DNA of 64,000 bases from JACKAL01 sp964400355 (GTDB taxonomy: Bacteria; Bdellovibrionota; Bdellovibrionia; Bdellovibrionales; JAGQZY01): the NCBI GenBank assembly GCA_964400355.1, contig CAYNTO010000001.1, positions 248,001-312,000 on the forward strand. The letters are read 5' to 3'. The position numbers were made by a program, and so were the translations under genes. Under the pieces are notes generated by a model. It was not told the origin of the DNA and made no database searches. It was given only the letters and a program-made list of their open reading frames with translations. Each line of letters starts with the position of its first letter. The first letter of the stretch is position 1. Of the stretch, positions 24,180-32,820 are shown piece by piece.

Positions 24180-24893
24180 TCAGCTCAGCTCGGCAAATTC
24201 GAGCAGAATGTCGGCGTTGGTGTTGAGTTCCACGATTTCGTCATGGCTACCGCCTTTGTCGGGATGGAATATGCGCGCCAGTATTTTGCGGGCGTTGCTG
24301 ACGTCGTCGCTCGTCAGGGTCGTGCGCAGATCAAATCCGTTCACCTCAAAATACTTTAAGGCCGCTTCCACGTCTTCGGGGAAGGTTTCGGTGAAAGCCA
24401 CTTTGGGGGCTTTGCCCTTTTTAGCATTGAGTTTATCTTTTTGGCGCTGGTACTGCTGTTTGCGGTAATCGGACTGTTTTTCTTTATAGGCGGCCTCGCT
24501 GGCGGCGCGTTTTTCCTGATAGGCCGCTTGGGATTCCGACAGGGGCTTCTTATCTGCGGGAGCGGACGTGGCACCACTGGCAGCCCCAGTACTCAACGCT
24601 ACTTTGGCCTCCAGAAAGTCGGAGGAGGCCTCCTCAAGAGAGGTAAGAGCGGCCCACATGTGTTTGCAGGCCAGTCCTTTTTTACCCTGGGAGCAGTTGC
24701 AGGTGGCTGTGAAGGCCTCGCTATCTATGGAATCTGACGAAAACACCACTTTGCAGGAGGAGCTCCCGCGGATGTAGCACTGAACCTGGGTGTCGGAGCC
24801 ACGGGATACGTTTACGGCACCCTTGGCAGCCAGGGCGTTTCCTGCGCTGCGCGTTTCGGGCTTAAAATAGGTCTCCCAGCGATCCATAGACAT
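24180..24893 (-). CDS. SWIM zinc-finger and C-terminal J-domain fusion protein
   Basis: A 237-residue cytoplasmic protein. Residues about 60-80 hold CNCSQGKKGLACKHMW, a SWIM-type CxCx(n)CxH zinc finger as found in DNA- or protein-binding proteins. A long charged, Ala/Lys/Gln-rich linker (EKRAASEAAYKEKQSDYRK) follows. The last 65 residues resemble the second half of a J domain with HPDKGGSHDEIVELN, the HPD triad required to stimulate Hsp70. The combination suggests a co-chaperone recruited by the zinc finger. The architecture is unusual; function is inferred from domains only. Confidence 0.75.
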   Translation of the reverse strand: MSMDRWETYFKPETRSAGNALAAKGAVNVSRGSDTQVQCYIRGSSSCKVVFSSDSIDSEAFTATCNCSQGKKGLACKHMWAALTSLEEASSDFLEAKVALSTGAASGATSAPADKKPLSESQAAYQEKRAASEAAYKEKQSDYRKQQYQRQKDKLNAKKGKAPKVAFTETFPEDVEAALKYFEVNGFDLRTTLTSDDVSNARKILARIFHPDKGGSHDEIVELNTNADILLEFAELS

Positions 24894-25043
24894 GGTGGTT
24901 ATTCTACTCAGAACGAGCCCAAAACGGAACAGGGTTTTTCTTTTTTATCATAGATCAACGCCGCCTGAGCGGGGCGCCAAAAATTCGGATATAACAGAGC
25001 AAACACCACGAACTCGTTCAGACTGCTCTGGCAGAAGGTATTT

Positions 25044-26015
25044 ATGAAACTCATTGCTCTCGCTTTCGCTTTTCTCATCCCATCGATTTCCTTTGCAGCA
25101 AGTGATTCCTTTGAATACACGGTGGAGCAGTACATGAACGCGCAGAATCCGATCGTCGTTCCTGCAGGTAACATGAACTCTGCAGTTAAAGAATATGATG
25201 TGAGTAAGTACAAATCAGTGGTTCGCTTGATGTCTAAAAAGAGCAATATCTGTGTGATCAAGGAAGCCGCCACACTTTACAAACTGGATCCTGTGGTGAT
25301 CATGGGATCTATCGTCGGTGAACATACCTTTAACGTAGACGCCTGGGACATCGCTCAGGACAACTACATGTACATGGTGAAAAACTGGATCACGCGCTTT
25401 GAATCTAATGGTATTGACCTCGGAAAAATGTTGAAAGAGGACAACTACTTTGCCTGCACCACAGCTACCGATAACAATTATGACCTTTGGGGTTGCTACG
25501 AGAGCGTGTGGAAGCACGACAAGCGCAACCCGCGCAAGGGACAGGCCAAATCATCTCTCAAGTGGGTTTTCTTTGATCCAAAAGGAGCGGGCTACACCTA
25601 CGGATTCGGCCAGCTCGGGCCCGAGCGTGCCATTATGGTGACCGATCTAGTGAATCAAGTTTCTGGATTTCCGCTACTGTCCGTAGAGGATCCGCCGTCG
25701 CTGTACGATGCGATTTTAAATCCTCAGACATCCATTCACTATGTGGCCGCGACAAACCGCAAAGCCATCGACATCTACAAGCAAATTGCAAATTTTGATA
25801 TTTCTCAAAATCCAGGCGTTATCAGCACGCTCTATAACATTGGTAAAGAGTACGAAAAAGCGGAAGAACTTTATCAAAAAACGCTCAAAGGCCTTACCAA
25901 AAATGGCCAGGCGGAATACCCCAATGTGAACTACTATGGCTGGTTCATCAATTCCAAGGCCGCAGAGCTCAGTGACGTGTATAAAAAGGCCACGGAAAAA
26001 GCGGGCTGCCCGTAG
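25044..26015 (+). CDS. Secreted DUF1402-like, lysozyme-fold protein
   Basis: A 323-residue secreted protein (signal peptide MKLIALAFAFLIPSISFAA). The region VVIMGSIVGEHTFNVDAWD places a glutamate where lytic transglycosylases have their catalytic acid, and AGYTYGFGQLGPERA resembles the SLT motif GxxQ. I associate this pattern with DUF1402, a lysozyme-like family of unknown role. It could cleave peptidoglycan in the periplasm. Four cysteines may form disulphides. It is monocistronic as far as can be seen. Confidence 0.65.
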   Translation: MKLIALAFAFLIPSISFAASDSFEYTVEQYMNAQNPIVVPAGNMNSAVKEYDVSKYKSVVRLMSKKSNICVIKEAATLYKLDPVVIMGSIVGEHTFNVDAWDIAQDNYMYMVKNWITRFESNGIDLGKMLKEDNYFACTTATDNNYDLWGCYESVWKHDKRNPRKGQAKSSLKWVFFDPKGAGYTYGFGQLGPERAIMVTDLVNQVSGFPLLSVEDPPSLYDAILNPQTSIHYVAATNRKAIDIYKQIANFDISQNPGVISTLYNIGKEYEKAEELYQKTLKGLTKNGQAEYPNVNYYGWFINSKAAELSDVYKKATEKAGCP

Positions 26016-26117
26016 TCCACTTTGAGGGTTCCCTTTAAATGTGGCTGCCCCTAATAAATTGCGTTCTTAAGCCGCGTATTGGTGCAGAGAATCTCCATTT
26101 ACACACCGATTTAGAGG

Positions 26118-26147
26118 TTGAACATACCACCCTCGAGCGGGTATTTT
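26118..26147 (+). promoter_or_regulatory. Possible promoter of tRNA gene
   Basis: TTGAAC (26118-26123), 18 bp spacer, TATTTT (26142-26147), giving a transcript start about 13 bp before the tRNA. It is the best promoter-like pair in the 150 bp between the upstream gene and the tRNA. Confidence 0.4.
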
Positions 26148-26166
26148 TGTCCTGTTGCCCGTGAGT

Positions 26167-26243
26167 GGGGGTGTAGCTTAGTTGGTTAAAGCATCCGGCT
26201 CATAACCGGAGGATCCGCGGTTCAAGTCCGTGCACCCCTACCA
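26167..26243 (+). tRNA. tRNA with CAU anticodon (elongator Met or Ile2)
   Basis: A complete 77 nt cloverleaf with encoded CCA. The acceptor stem GGGGGTG pairs with CACCCCT (first pair G.U), D arm GCTT/AAGC, anticodon stem TCCGG/CCGGA around CTCATAA, T stem CGCGG/CCGTG around TTCAAGT. The anticodon stem lacks the three G-C pairs typical of initiator tRNA, so this is not tRNA-fMet. It could be elongator tRNA-Met, or tRNA-Ile2 whose C34 is changed to lysidine; sequence alone does not decide. Confidence 0.93.
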
Positions 26244-26364
26244 TTTTATCACGCGTGTAACCCTTCCACCGATCTATGCGTTTTGAGGAACTTTATTTTA
26301 AGAAGTGTTGACCTTGTGGGCGTTTTTCTCCACTATGGCTTTAAATTTTTCACAAGGATTAATT

Positions 26365-26829
26365 ATGAGAGCAATGGGTGAGTTTCCGGCACATATTTTG
26401 GTAAAAGGCATCGAAGCTAAAAAGGCTTTGACTGCTGAAGGAAAAACGGAAGAGGAGATCTCTACTTCTATCGGTGAGACATTCAAATTTAGCGATAATA
26501 AACTCAAAAATTTTATCACCGCTATCGGTTTGGCTGAGGCAAAAACCGAAGGTCTTTATCGCGTACGCATTGCTTCCTTCAACGAAGGCGAAAAGATTCC
26601 AGATGGCGCAGTGAAAGTGGAAGAACTCCATTTCATCACTGAGTTTTTCGGCAGTAAACCAGCCCCGAAACCTGTTACCGAAAAGGTAGATCGTCGTGGC
26701 GGTGGTGGTAAAAAAGATCGTCCGAAGGGGCCTAAATCATCTCCATGGGGCCTGTCGCCAGAAGAAATTGCTGCTAAAAAAGAGGCTAGCGCCCGCGCGC
26801 AAGCCGCAAAAGCAAAACCGGCCAACTGA
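26365..26829 (+). CDS. Hypothetical protein with basic glycine-rich tail
   Basis: A 154-residue cytoplasmic protein of unknown family. The start at 26365 has AAGGA seven bases upstream; the frame extends 60 nt further upstream without support. The N-terminal two thirds (AHILVKGIEAKKALTAEGKTEE, HFITEFFGSKP) look folded, and the last 50 residues are disordered, basic and Gly/Lys/Ala-rich (RRGGGGKKDRPKGPK). The tail suggests nucleic-acid binding. It has its own terminator. Confidence 0.65.
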   Translation: MRAMGEFPAHILVKGIEAKKALTAEGKTEEEISTSIGETFKFSDNKLKNFITAIGLAEAKTEGLYRVRIASFNEGEKIPDGAVKVEELHFITEFFGSKPAPKPVTEKVDRRGGGGKKDRPKGPKSSPWGLSPEEIAAKKEASARAQAAKAKPAN

Positions 26830-26853
26830 GCCGTACAATTTATTTAGCACTCT

Positions 26854-26889
26854 AAAAGCCAGCACACTCTGCTGGCTTTTTTATTTTTT
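26854..26889 (+). terminator. Intrinsic terminator
   Basis: AAAAGCCAGC, loop ACACTCT, GCTGGC followed by six T residues and a further T-rich stretch. It ends the transcript of the gene at 26365. Confidence 0.92.
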
Positions 26890-26980
26890 ATCGGTGCCCA
26901 TCTAACAAAGGGTTACACTGTTATTGGTCAGTGTGGCACAGCTATCCAATAAGCCGCAACTGTGCCAGGCTTAAAGGCTG

Positions 26981-28051
26981 ATGATTCGAAAAACTATTGC
27001 TACTGCGCTTTCCACTGCACTGCTCACCACAGTGATTGTCGTGGCGTCGATGACGTCCCGATTGGACCCGATTGGGGGCCTTCGAGGCAAACTTTTACTC
27101 ACTCGTTGTATGGTGATGGATGAAAAGGGAGCTATCGTCCAAGGCTGGCTAATGGCTTTCTGCGCCCCTCACGAGGACGGCAGCATCGCTATGGTTCCGC
27201 TCGGCGGCACCTCTCCACTTTTGTATTTTGATCGCACAGGAACTCTTCTTTGGCGGCTGGAAATCGACGCTCACCATGCGCTTCGCTGGTCCAATGACGG
27301 TCAAACACTCATAACTCTCGGTTCAGAGGTGTTTGAATACAAAGACAAACAGGTGCGCTTTGATGTTCTCTACCGAATCGACAAAAAAGGAAAGATCGTA
27401 AGCAGTTATCGCTTTTATGAACGTCGCGAAGAGTTGATTTCACTTATGAAGCAGCACAAAGTGCTTGAACGTCGGATTGGGAAAGTTTTTACTAAGCCCA
27501 AACCGCGTGCGGGAAGCTTTTTCGAATTTTCTCATCTCAACTCTTTTTACGAAATTCCTGCAAACACAAGTTACAGCCATCCGCTCTTGGCTCCCGGAAA
27601 CATGGTTATTAATTCTGTGAAGTTGCCGCTCATATTGATCCTCTCTCCAGATTTTAAACAGGTACTGTGGTCGTGGACGAATCCCACACAGCATCACGTG
27701 CTTCACGATGTTCAGGTGTCTCGCAACGGTGAAATTATTGTTTACAACAATGAGCCCTATGGAGAAGGTATTGAATACTCTAGCTTAGACGTATACAGTT
27801 TTCCAGGTATGCAGCTTACGAAGCGAGCCGTTGCGAATCGAGCCGGGGAGTTTTATAGTGATGTGCGGGGTGGATTCGAAGAATTGGAAAATTCTGAATT
27901 TCTAGTTAACGATGCTTTCGGTAACCTCTTTTATGTGGATCGACGAATGCATTTGCGTCCATTACTACAACTTCCAATTAAAGACATTCATGATGTCCAA
28001 GTCGTAGACCTTACGGAGTTCTTTAAGAATAACTTGTACCTTATGAGGTAG
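26981..28051 (+). CDS. Arylsulfotransferase-like beta-propeller protein (copy 1)
   Basis: A 356-residue protein with an N-terminal membrane anchor or uncleaved signal (residues about 7-23) and a body made of repeated beta-strand pairs such as GTLLWRLEIDAHHALRWSNDG and HHVLHDVQVSRNGEIIVYN. The H-x-x-x-D/x-V-x-x-N-G-x-I pattern recalls the ASST (aryl-sulfate sulfotransferase) propeller, where conserved histidines act in sulfate transfer. The same pattern occurs at 32821, so the two are distant paralogues. It ends by overlapping the convergent gene by 11 nt. Confidence 0.55.
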   Translation: MIRKTIATALSTALLTTVIVVASMTSRLDPIGGLRGKLLLTRCMVMDEKGAIVQGWLMAFCAPHEDGSIAMVPLGGTSPLLYFDRTGTLLWRLEIDAHHALRWSNDGQTLITLGSEVFEYKDKQVRFDVLYRIDKKGKIVSSYRFYERREELISLMKQHKVLERRIGKVFTKPKPRAGSFFEFSHLNSFYEIPANTSYSHPLLAPGNMVINSVKLPLILILSPDFKQVLWSWTNPTQHHVLHDVQVSRNGEIIVYNNEPYGEGIEYSSLDVYSFPGMQLTKRAVANRAGEFYSDVRGGFEELENSEFLVNDAFGNLFYVDRRMHLRPLLQLPIKDIHDVQVVDLTEFFKNNLYLMR

Positions 28052-30314
28052 GGCTTCGAAAACGCTGTTTCGATAAGCTGATCACAATGGCTACGATGAG
28101 ATAGATCACGGCTGCTCCAAACAATAAATTATTGAAGCCATGCAGGGAAAAAATCCAGCGACTGATTATCGTGCCGACCGTGAATGAGCAACAATTGGCA
28201 GCTATCAACAACACCACTAATCTTGGATTTATGGATTTAGCGGTATCGAGAATATTGGGAAAGAAGAGAGACGACGAAAATGCTGTAAAAAACGTTAGAG
28301 TGACTAAGACAATCGCAGTCCATTGATTGGGCGACCATAAAAAATTAGCATCTTTAAATGTAAAGATGAATGGCGCGGCAATTAAAAGCGACGTATTGGC
28401 CCAAAGTATTAATAATTTTAGCATATGAGGGATGAACTTTCCAATGGCACCGACACAAGCGCTGCCAAAGAGCAGAGTGATCTGCAAAATGAAAAAATCC
28501 CATTCGACAGACGGAGAAACCCTAAAGAAGACGTCGAGATAGGCGAGCTCTAGGAGTCCGTAGTTAAAACCCAGTCCAACTGATATAAGCAAAAGAATAC
28601 TCGACAGGTACGGTTGAGAAAGACCTCTAAAAAAGAAACAGATAACCCCGAAAAGAAGCACACACGCGGCAATCATTAAGTATTCATCTATGCGCCCTGA
28701 GGCTGGAATGTCGATAGTGCGGAAATAGGGTTGGTGGTCATAGGTTGGCCCGATGTGTGCTCCATATGTTTTTAAGACATATTTTTCTTGGGACTCATCT
28801 AAACTGGCACGAAGTAGTAGCTCTTGTTCACTCAACTTAAAAGCTGAAGATGCCCCGGGTGCAGCTATTATTTTTTGCGACTTCGCAGAGAAAGGATGAA
28901 TTTGCAATAGCTTCGATGCAATCGTAGGCGTATTCGGCTTTTTCTGTAAAATAATCACTCCCGTACACTTTGCATCGGGTTTGCAATTGTGGCTCAATAT
29001 AGAAATATGTTCTTTTGGATCGAGTCCACGGTCGCGCAAAACAGAGCACATCGATTCAATGACACTTAAAATTGTCGTGGGTACGAAAGTTGTGCGTCTG
29101 TATTTTTCAGAGAACATGAACACCCCGTCGTCGGTCATGTGGTCCAAGTACGTATTTATGGCCTCATAAGTGTATAGGTAACTTTCCACTAGGTCTTCGG
29201 ACTTATTTTGAAACCCTCCGGCCCGGCTCACAAACGCCAAAGAGATGAGATCGAAATTTTTCTTTGTTTGAACTAGGAAATGGCGACCCTCATCATTTAC
29301 AAATTCGATACGATTAAATAAGTTGTAAACCAATGGGCTGTAGCGTGATTTTACGAGTTCATAAAACACACTATTGAGCTCCACGGCTGTGATGTTTGAA
29401 TAGCCATTGCGGATAGCGAGTTGAATGTCGCTACCACCTCCAGCACCCAGTATTAATGCCGATTTTCCATTTGAGTTTGGAACCCAGTCTTTGAGATGCG
29501 GCGAATCTTCCATTGAAAACCAATGATGATTATTGATGTAAAATTCAAAGAGGTTGTTGTTAATTTGTTTTTGCGTTCTCAAGGAGCGATAGACCTCGAC
29601 TTTTCCAAGGTTGGACCATTGCGAGTGGTCGCGCGAGAGCAGGCCATCGCGAAGGTTGCGTTGTCCATTACTGCGGTATGACGAAGGGTTCTGATAGAGT
29701 GCACCGTACATGGTAAGATCCATATTAGGATACCAAGCTAAATAGACTCCAACGAAAGAAAGCGTAAGTGAAACAAAAAGAAGGAGGAGTTGCACGGTAC
29801 GGCGATAGGTGGACTCAATGCAAAGGTGCACAGCGAGGGTAAGGGCTAAAAAAAAGAGATATGCGGACTCCAAGCCAAATGCTATTGGGAGTAAGAACGC
29901 AAAGAGAGTGCCTAATATACCACCGACAAAGTCGAAAAGATAAAAATTGTGCGCATCTAAAGATAAACAAACACGGCTCATCAGAAAACCGAGCAAAATA
30001 TATATAAGCAAGATGAACGCAATAGAAAGTGACCAGTGTATTATTATCAAGCAACTCAATCCGTAGATTAGAGCCAGGAGTACAGGAATGGAGAACTGGA
30101 TGGATCGGGTCAGCCGAGGTGGCGCGAGATTGAGCAAAAAACCAAGGCCCAATCCAAGAATACTACTACCGACAACTGTACGGACTTTGACAGCTTCAAA
30201 GAAGAGTTCGAATGCATATATGAATAGAATTTGTAACCCAAAAGAAAAGGTGGCGACGACAAACAGTTCGAGATTCAGATTTTGTTTTCTTTGGGCCTTT
30301 GGAGCAGGCCTCAT
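28041..30314 (-). CDS. Membrane protein with spermidine-synthase-like domain
   Basis: A 757-residue protein. Many hydrophobic segments occupy the first 210 and the last 210 residues, and a soluble Rossmann domain lies between. The domain begins ALILGAGGGSDIQLAIRNGY and TAVELNSVFYELVKSRY and contains VNDEGRHFLVQTKKNFDLIS, the pattern of spermine/spermidine synthases (binding of decarboxylated SAM and polyamine). Membrane-fused forms of this family are known in bacteria; their substrate is not settled. It may act at the inner membrane on an unknown amine or lipid. Confidence 0.75.
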   Translation of the reverse strand: MRPAPKAQRKQNLNLELFVVATFSFGLQILFIYAFELFFEAVKVRTVVGSSILGLGLGFLLNLAPPRLTRSIQFSIPVLLALIYGLSCLIIIHWSLSIAFILLIYILLGFLMSRVCLSLDAHNFYLFDFVGGILGTLFAFLLPIAFGLESAYLFFLALTLAVHLCIESTYRRTVQLLLLFVSLTLSFVGVYLAWYPNMDLTMYGALYQNPSSYRSNGQRNLRDGLLSRDHSQWSNLGKVEVYRSLRTQKQINNNLFEFYINNHHWFSMEDSPHLKDWVPNSNGKSALILGAGGGSDIQLAIRNGYSNITAVELNSVFYELVKSRYSPLVYNLFNRIEFVNDEGRHFLVQTKKNFDLISLAFVSRAGGFQNKSEDLVESYLYTYEAINTYLDHMTDDGVFMFSEKYRRTTFVPTTILSVIESMCSVLRDRGLDPKEHISILSHNCKPDAKCTGVIILQKKPNTPTIASKLLQIHPFSAKSQKIIAAPGASSAFKLSEQELLLRASLDESQEKYVLKTYGAHIGPTYDHQPYFRTIDIPASGRIDEYLMIAACVLLFGVICFFFRGLSQPYLSSILLLISVGLGFNYGLLELAYLDVFFRVSPSVEWDFFILQITLLFGSACVGAIGKFIPHMLKLLILWANTSLLIAAPFIFTFKDANFLWSPNQWTAIVLVTLTFFTAFSSSLFFPNILDTAKSINPRLVVLLIAANCCSFTVGTIISRWIFSLHGFNNLLFGAAVIYLIVAIVISLSKQRFRSPTS

Positions 30315-30377
30315 AGTGCAATCATCTAGAGAAATACATTTATTGCCAAGAAAAAAAGAATATCTCTCAATCCAGCT

Positions 30378-30408
30378 CCAAAGCTGCAGTTTTTAATTGC
30401 AGCTTTGG
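30378..30408. terminator. Strong hairpin, possible terminator
   Basis: An 11 bp perfect stem CCAAAGCTGCA (30378-30388) and TGCAGCTTTGG (30398-30408) with a 9 nt loop. It sits just after the carbonic anhydrase stop (minus strand) and before the membrane protein start. No U-tract follows on either strand, so termination would be inefficient or Rho-assisted. Confidence 0.45.
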
Positions 30409-30417
30409 ACAGCACAA

Positions 30418-31080
30418 TTACATAGCCGCCATTGCACGTCGGCCAACCACCGACGAGATAACGCTTTCATGAAGATGAACAAATTGCTCTTGCTTGGGAT
30501 CGTAAGCAAAAACCTCTCCGGTTTCGAACTTGTAGACCCAACCGTGAATGTTGAGTTCGCCTCGCATGGCACGAGCAGCGACAACGGGATGAGTTTTTAT
30601 ATTTTCGATTTGGGCCAGAACATTTTCCTGAACAGTGGCATTGAGCAATGCTTCGCCATCGAGGTGTTGATAGTTTTCCCACATGATCTTTTGCGTGGAT
30701 TCCGCGTGCTTCAACCAACTGGCAACAGCGGGCATCTCTGTTACAGCGTTGGGTTTGAGAACACCCTTCATGGCTCCACAGTGGGAGTGACCACAAATAA
30801 TAATGTCGCGAATGCCGAGCGCCGCAACGGCAAACTCGATGGTCCCTGCTTCGCCCGTGGAGGTGGGGCCATATGCCGGAATGATATTGCCCGCGTTACG
30901 CATAATGAATACATCGCCCGGTTGAGATTGAGTGAGTAGATTTGGATCCAAGCGCGAATCCGAACAGGTGATAAATAGAACCTCGGGGTTCTGGCCTTCT
31001 GCAAGCTCTTCGAAGAGTTCTTTTTGTTTTCCGAATACATTTTTTTGAAATTGCTGCACACCGCGCACAAGTTTTTGCAT
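30418..31080 (-). CDS. Beta-class carbonic anhydrase
   Basis: Zinc enzyme for reversible CO2 hydration, 220 residues. The zinc and catalytic residues are clear: Cys and Asp/Arg in FITCSDSRLDP, then GHSHCGAMKG with the His and second Cys ligand. The substrate pocket stretch RNAGNIIPAYG is typical. A ribosome site AGGAG precedes the ATG at 31080. It is likely cytoplasmic, as no signal peptide is present. Confidence 0.93.
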   Translation of the reverse strand: MQKLVRGVQQFQKNVFGKQKELFEELAEGQNPEVLFITCSDSRLDPNLLTQSQPGDVFIMRNAGNIIPAYGPTSTGEAGTIEFAVAALGIRDIIICGHSHCGAMKGVLKPNAVTEMPAVASWLKHAESTQKIMWENYQHLDGEALLNATVQENVLAQIENIKTHPVVAARAMRGELNIHGWVYKFETGEVFAYDPKQEQFVHLHESVISSVVGRRAMAAM

Positions 31081-31134
31081 AGATTGCTCCTAAAATTATG
31101 AATTGAGTTTTGAGTCCGTACTAAAGGGCGAACT

Positions 31135-31485
31135 TTAAACTTTAGGAGGTCTGAATTGTCTTTGCGATAAGGTCGCAAAGAGTGGTGAAACATAAATAGA
31201 ATCGTAGCTATGAAGTATCTTCGGAATCACAATAAGAGATGTCCAGTACAGTTCTTCGACTTCGAAGGTGTCATCAACAGGTTCTTGGTCACTTTCTTCC
31301 TGACCCTCGGACTCTCGCGGTGCTTCTACGGGTGCGGTTTGTGATTGCCGAGCGATTTCCTGGGCGGAGATGTTTTCAATGGGTACGAAAATGATGGAGG
31401 AAACGGTGAACAGGCTCAAAAAGTAGTGGAGCACCAGTGCAGTCAAGAAATAGTATTTCGAACGATATTTCAGACAGTTTTTCAC
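31135..31485 (-). CDS. Small membrane-anchored hypothetical protein
   Basis: A 116-residue protein with GTG start, an N-terminal hydrophobic segment (YYFLTALVLHYFLSLFTVSSIIFV) and an acidic, Glu/Pro-rich stretch (ESEGQEESDQEPVDDTFEVEE). No family is recognised and no good Shine-Dalgarno sequence is seen. The gene lies 54 bp upstream of carbonic anhydrase on the same strand. It could be a real minor gene or a chance frame. Confidence 0.42.
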   Translation of the reverse strand: MKNCLKYRSKYYFLTALVLHYFLSLFTVSSIIFVPIENISAQEIARQSQTAPVEAPRESEGQEESDQEPVDDTFEVEELYWTSLIVIPKILHSYDSIYVSPLFATLSQRQFRPPKV

Positions 31486-31722
31486 TTAGACCAAATTGAC
31501 GTTATACCCGGTAAAAGGCAAGTTTTAATTGGCAAAATGGAGATTGGTCTTGCTAGGGTCTTAGACAATCGATGAAGTGTGAATAATTCTTCAAATTTAT
31601 TATATAAATAGTGGGCTACTCGGAGTGTCAACATTCGCTATATTGGAAACTGCTACAGTGTAATGGTTCTTGGCTCTCTGCGGAGTCTCTGCCCATACTC
31701 GTAGCCAACAGGGAGTCGACGT

Positions 31723-32115
31723 ATGAAGTCTGTTCAATATTTTCTTCTGGTATTAATGATTCAACCTATACTGGGAGCTGCATTTGCTGCTGAAGAAAAA
31801 TCGGTGGAAAAGAAGATCCTCCCGGAGGATGTTTGCAAAAGCATAGACAGCAACAAATACGAGACTCAGTGCAATGTCGCTATTCAGGATGGATATTTTC
31901 ACGACCAAGCGGTATTGGTCTGTTACCAGCAAACTACGAATTACGATAAAAAGTCCTGTATGGAAGTGATCCGCGGCAAGGATTACACAGCGACGCAGTT
32001 GACGAACTGCAAAAACGGAAAGAAAGAGCGGTTAATGATGTGCCTCAAACTCAATGGCGAACTTCGTAAAGTGAATGCCCCGGCCGACGAAATTGCAACA
32101 CCTGTAGAAAATTAA
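31723..32115 (+). CDS. Secreted cysteine-containing hypothetical protein
   Basis: A 130-residue protein with signal peptide (YFLLVLMIQPILGAAFA, cleavage near AFAAE) and six cysteines in the mature part (DVCKS, TQCNV, VCYQQ, SCME, NCKNG, MCLKL), which may form three disulphides in the periplasm. GGGAG precedes the ATG. It is followed 17 bp downstream by a DUF2959-type lipoprotein, so both may be a small envelope operon. No family recognised. Confidence 0.65.
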   Translation: MKSVQYFLLVLMIQPILGAAFAAEEKSVEKKILPEDVCKSIDSNKYETQCNVAIQDGYFHDQAVLVCYQQTTNYDKKSCMEVIRGKDYTATQLTNCKNGKKERLMMCLKLNGELRKVNAPADEIATPVEN

Positions 32116-32132
32116 TCATGAAGGAATTCAAA

Positions 32133-32798
32133 ATGAAGTGGCAGTGGAAAAGTGTAGCAGTGCTCCTCGTAATTTTATGCGTGAGCTGTCAAAGTACGAT
32201 CGACAAAGCGGTACGCAATACGAAATATTCGGCCTACGAGATGATCGGTGTGGAAAAACGCGATCTCTTGGGAAAATATGTGGGCGATACACGGGAGGCG
32301 CAAGAGGAGACCAAAGAAGCGTTTAAGGATGCTTTGGACCAACTCAAAAAGACGTACAACTTTGATGGTGGAAAACTCGAGCGCCAGTACAATGCCTTGA
32401 ATGGATCCTACCAAGATGCCGAAGCTCGAGCCAACGAAGTGCACAAGGATGTGGATAAAGTAGAAAAGGTGGCGGAAGATCTTTTTGCGGAATGGAAGCG
32501 GGAGATATCGGAGATTTCCACCGAGTCGTTACGATCCAAAAGCCGAGAGCAGCTCGTAGACACCCAAAAGCGTTTTGGGCAGTTAAAGGCGAGCCTCAAA
32601 AGCTCCGAGTCCAAGATAGATCCAGTGCTTAAAAAGCTTAAAGATCATGTGCTTTATCTCAAGCACAATCTGAATGCAAAGGCCGTGGCCTCTCTCAAGG
32701 GTGAGACTGTTCGCATTGAGGGAGAAATTCAATCACTGATCAAAGCCATTGAGTCTTCGATTAAAGAATCGGACGAGTTTATCAAGGAGATCAAGTAG
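32133..32798 (+). CDS. DUF2959-like lipoprotein, helical
   Basis: A 221-residue lipoprotein with lipobox LCVSC near residue 18 and a mature part that is nearly all coiled coil. The start KYSAYEMIGVEKRDLLGKYVG fits the DUF2959 family N-terminus. AAGGA occurs 8 nt before ATG 32133, favouring it over ATG 32118. It should sit in the periplasm as a helical bundle attached by its lipid. Function unknown. Confidence 0.75.
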   Translation: MKWQWKSVAVLLVILCVSCQSTIDKAVRNTKYSAYEMIGVEKRDLLGKYVGDTREAQEETKEAFKDALDQLKKTYNFDGGKLERQYNALNGSYQDAEARANEVHKDVDKVEKVAEDLFAEWKREISEISTESLRSKSREQLVDTQKRFGQLKASLKSSESKIDPVLKKLKDHVLYLKHNLNAKAVASLKGETVRIEGEIQSLIKAIESSIKESDEFIKEIK

Positions 32799-32820
32799 GG
32801 GAGGCACATTGGCGCTTTCA

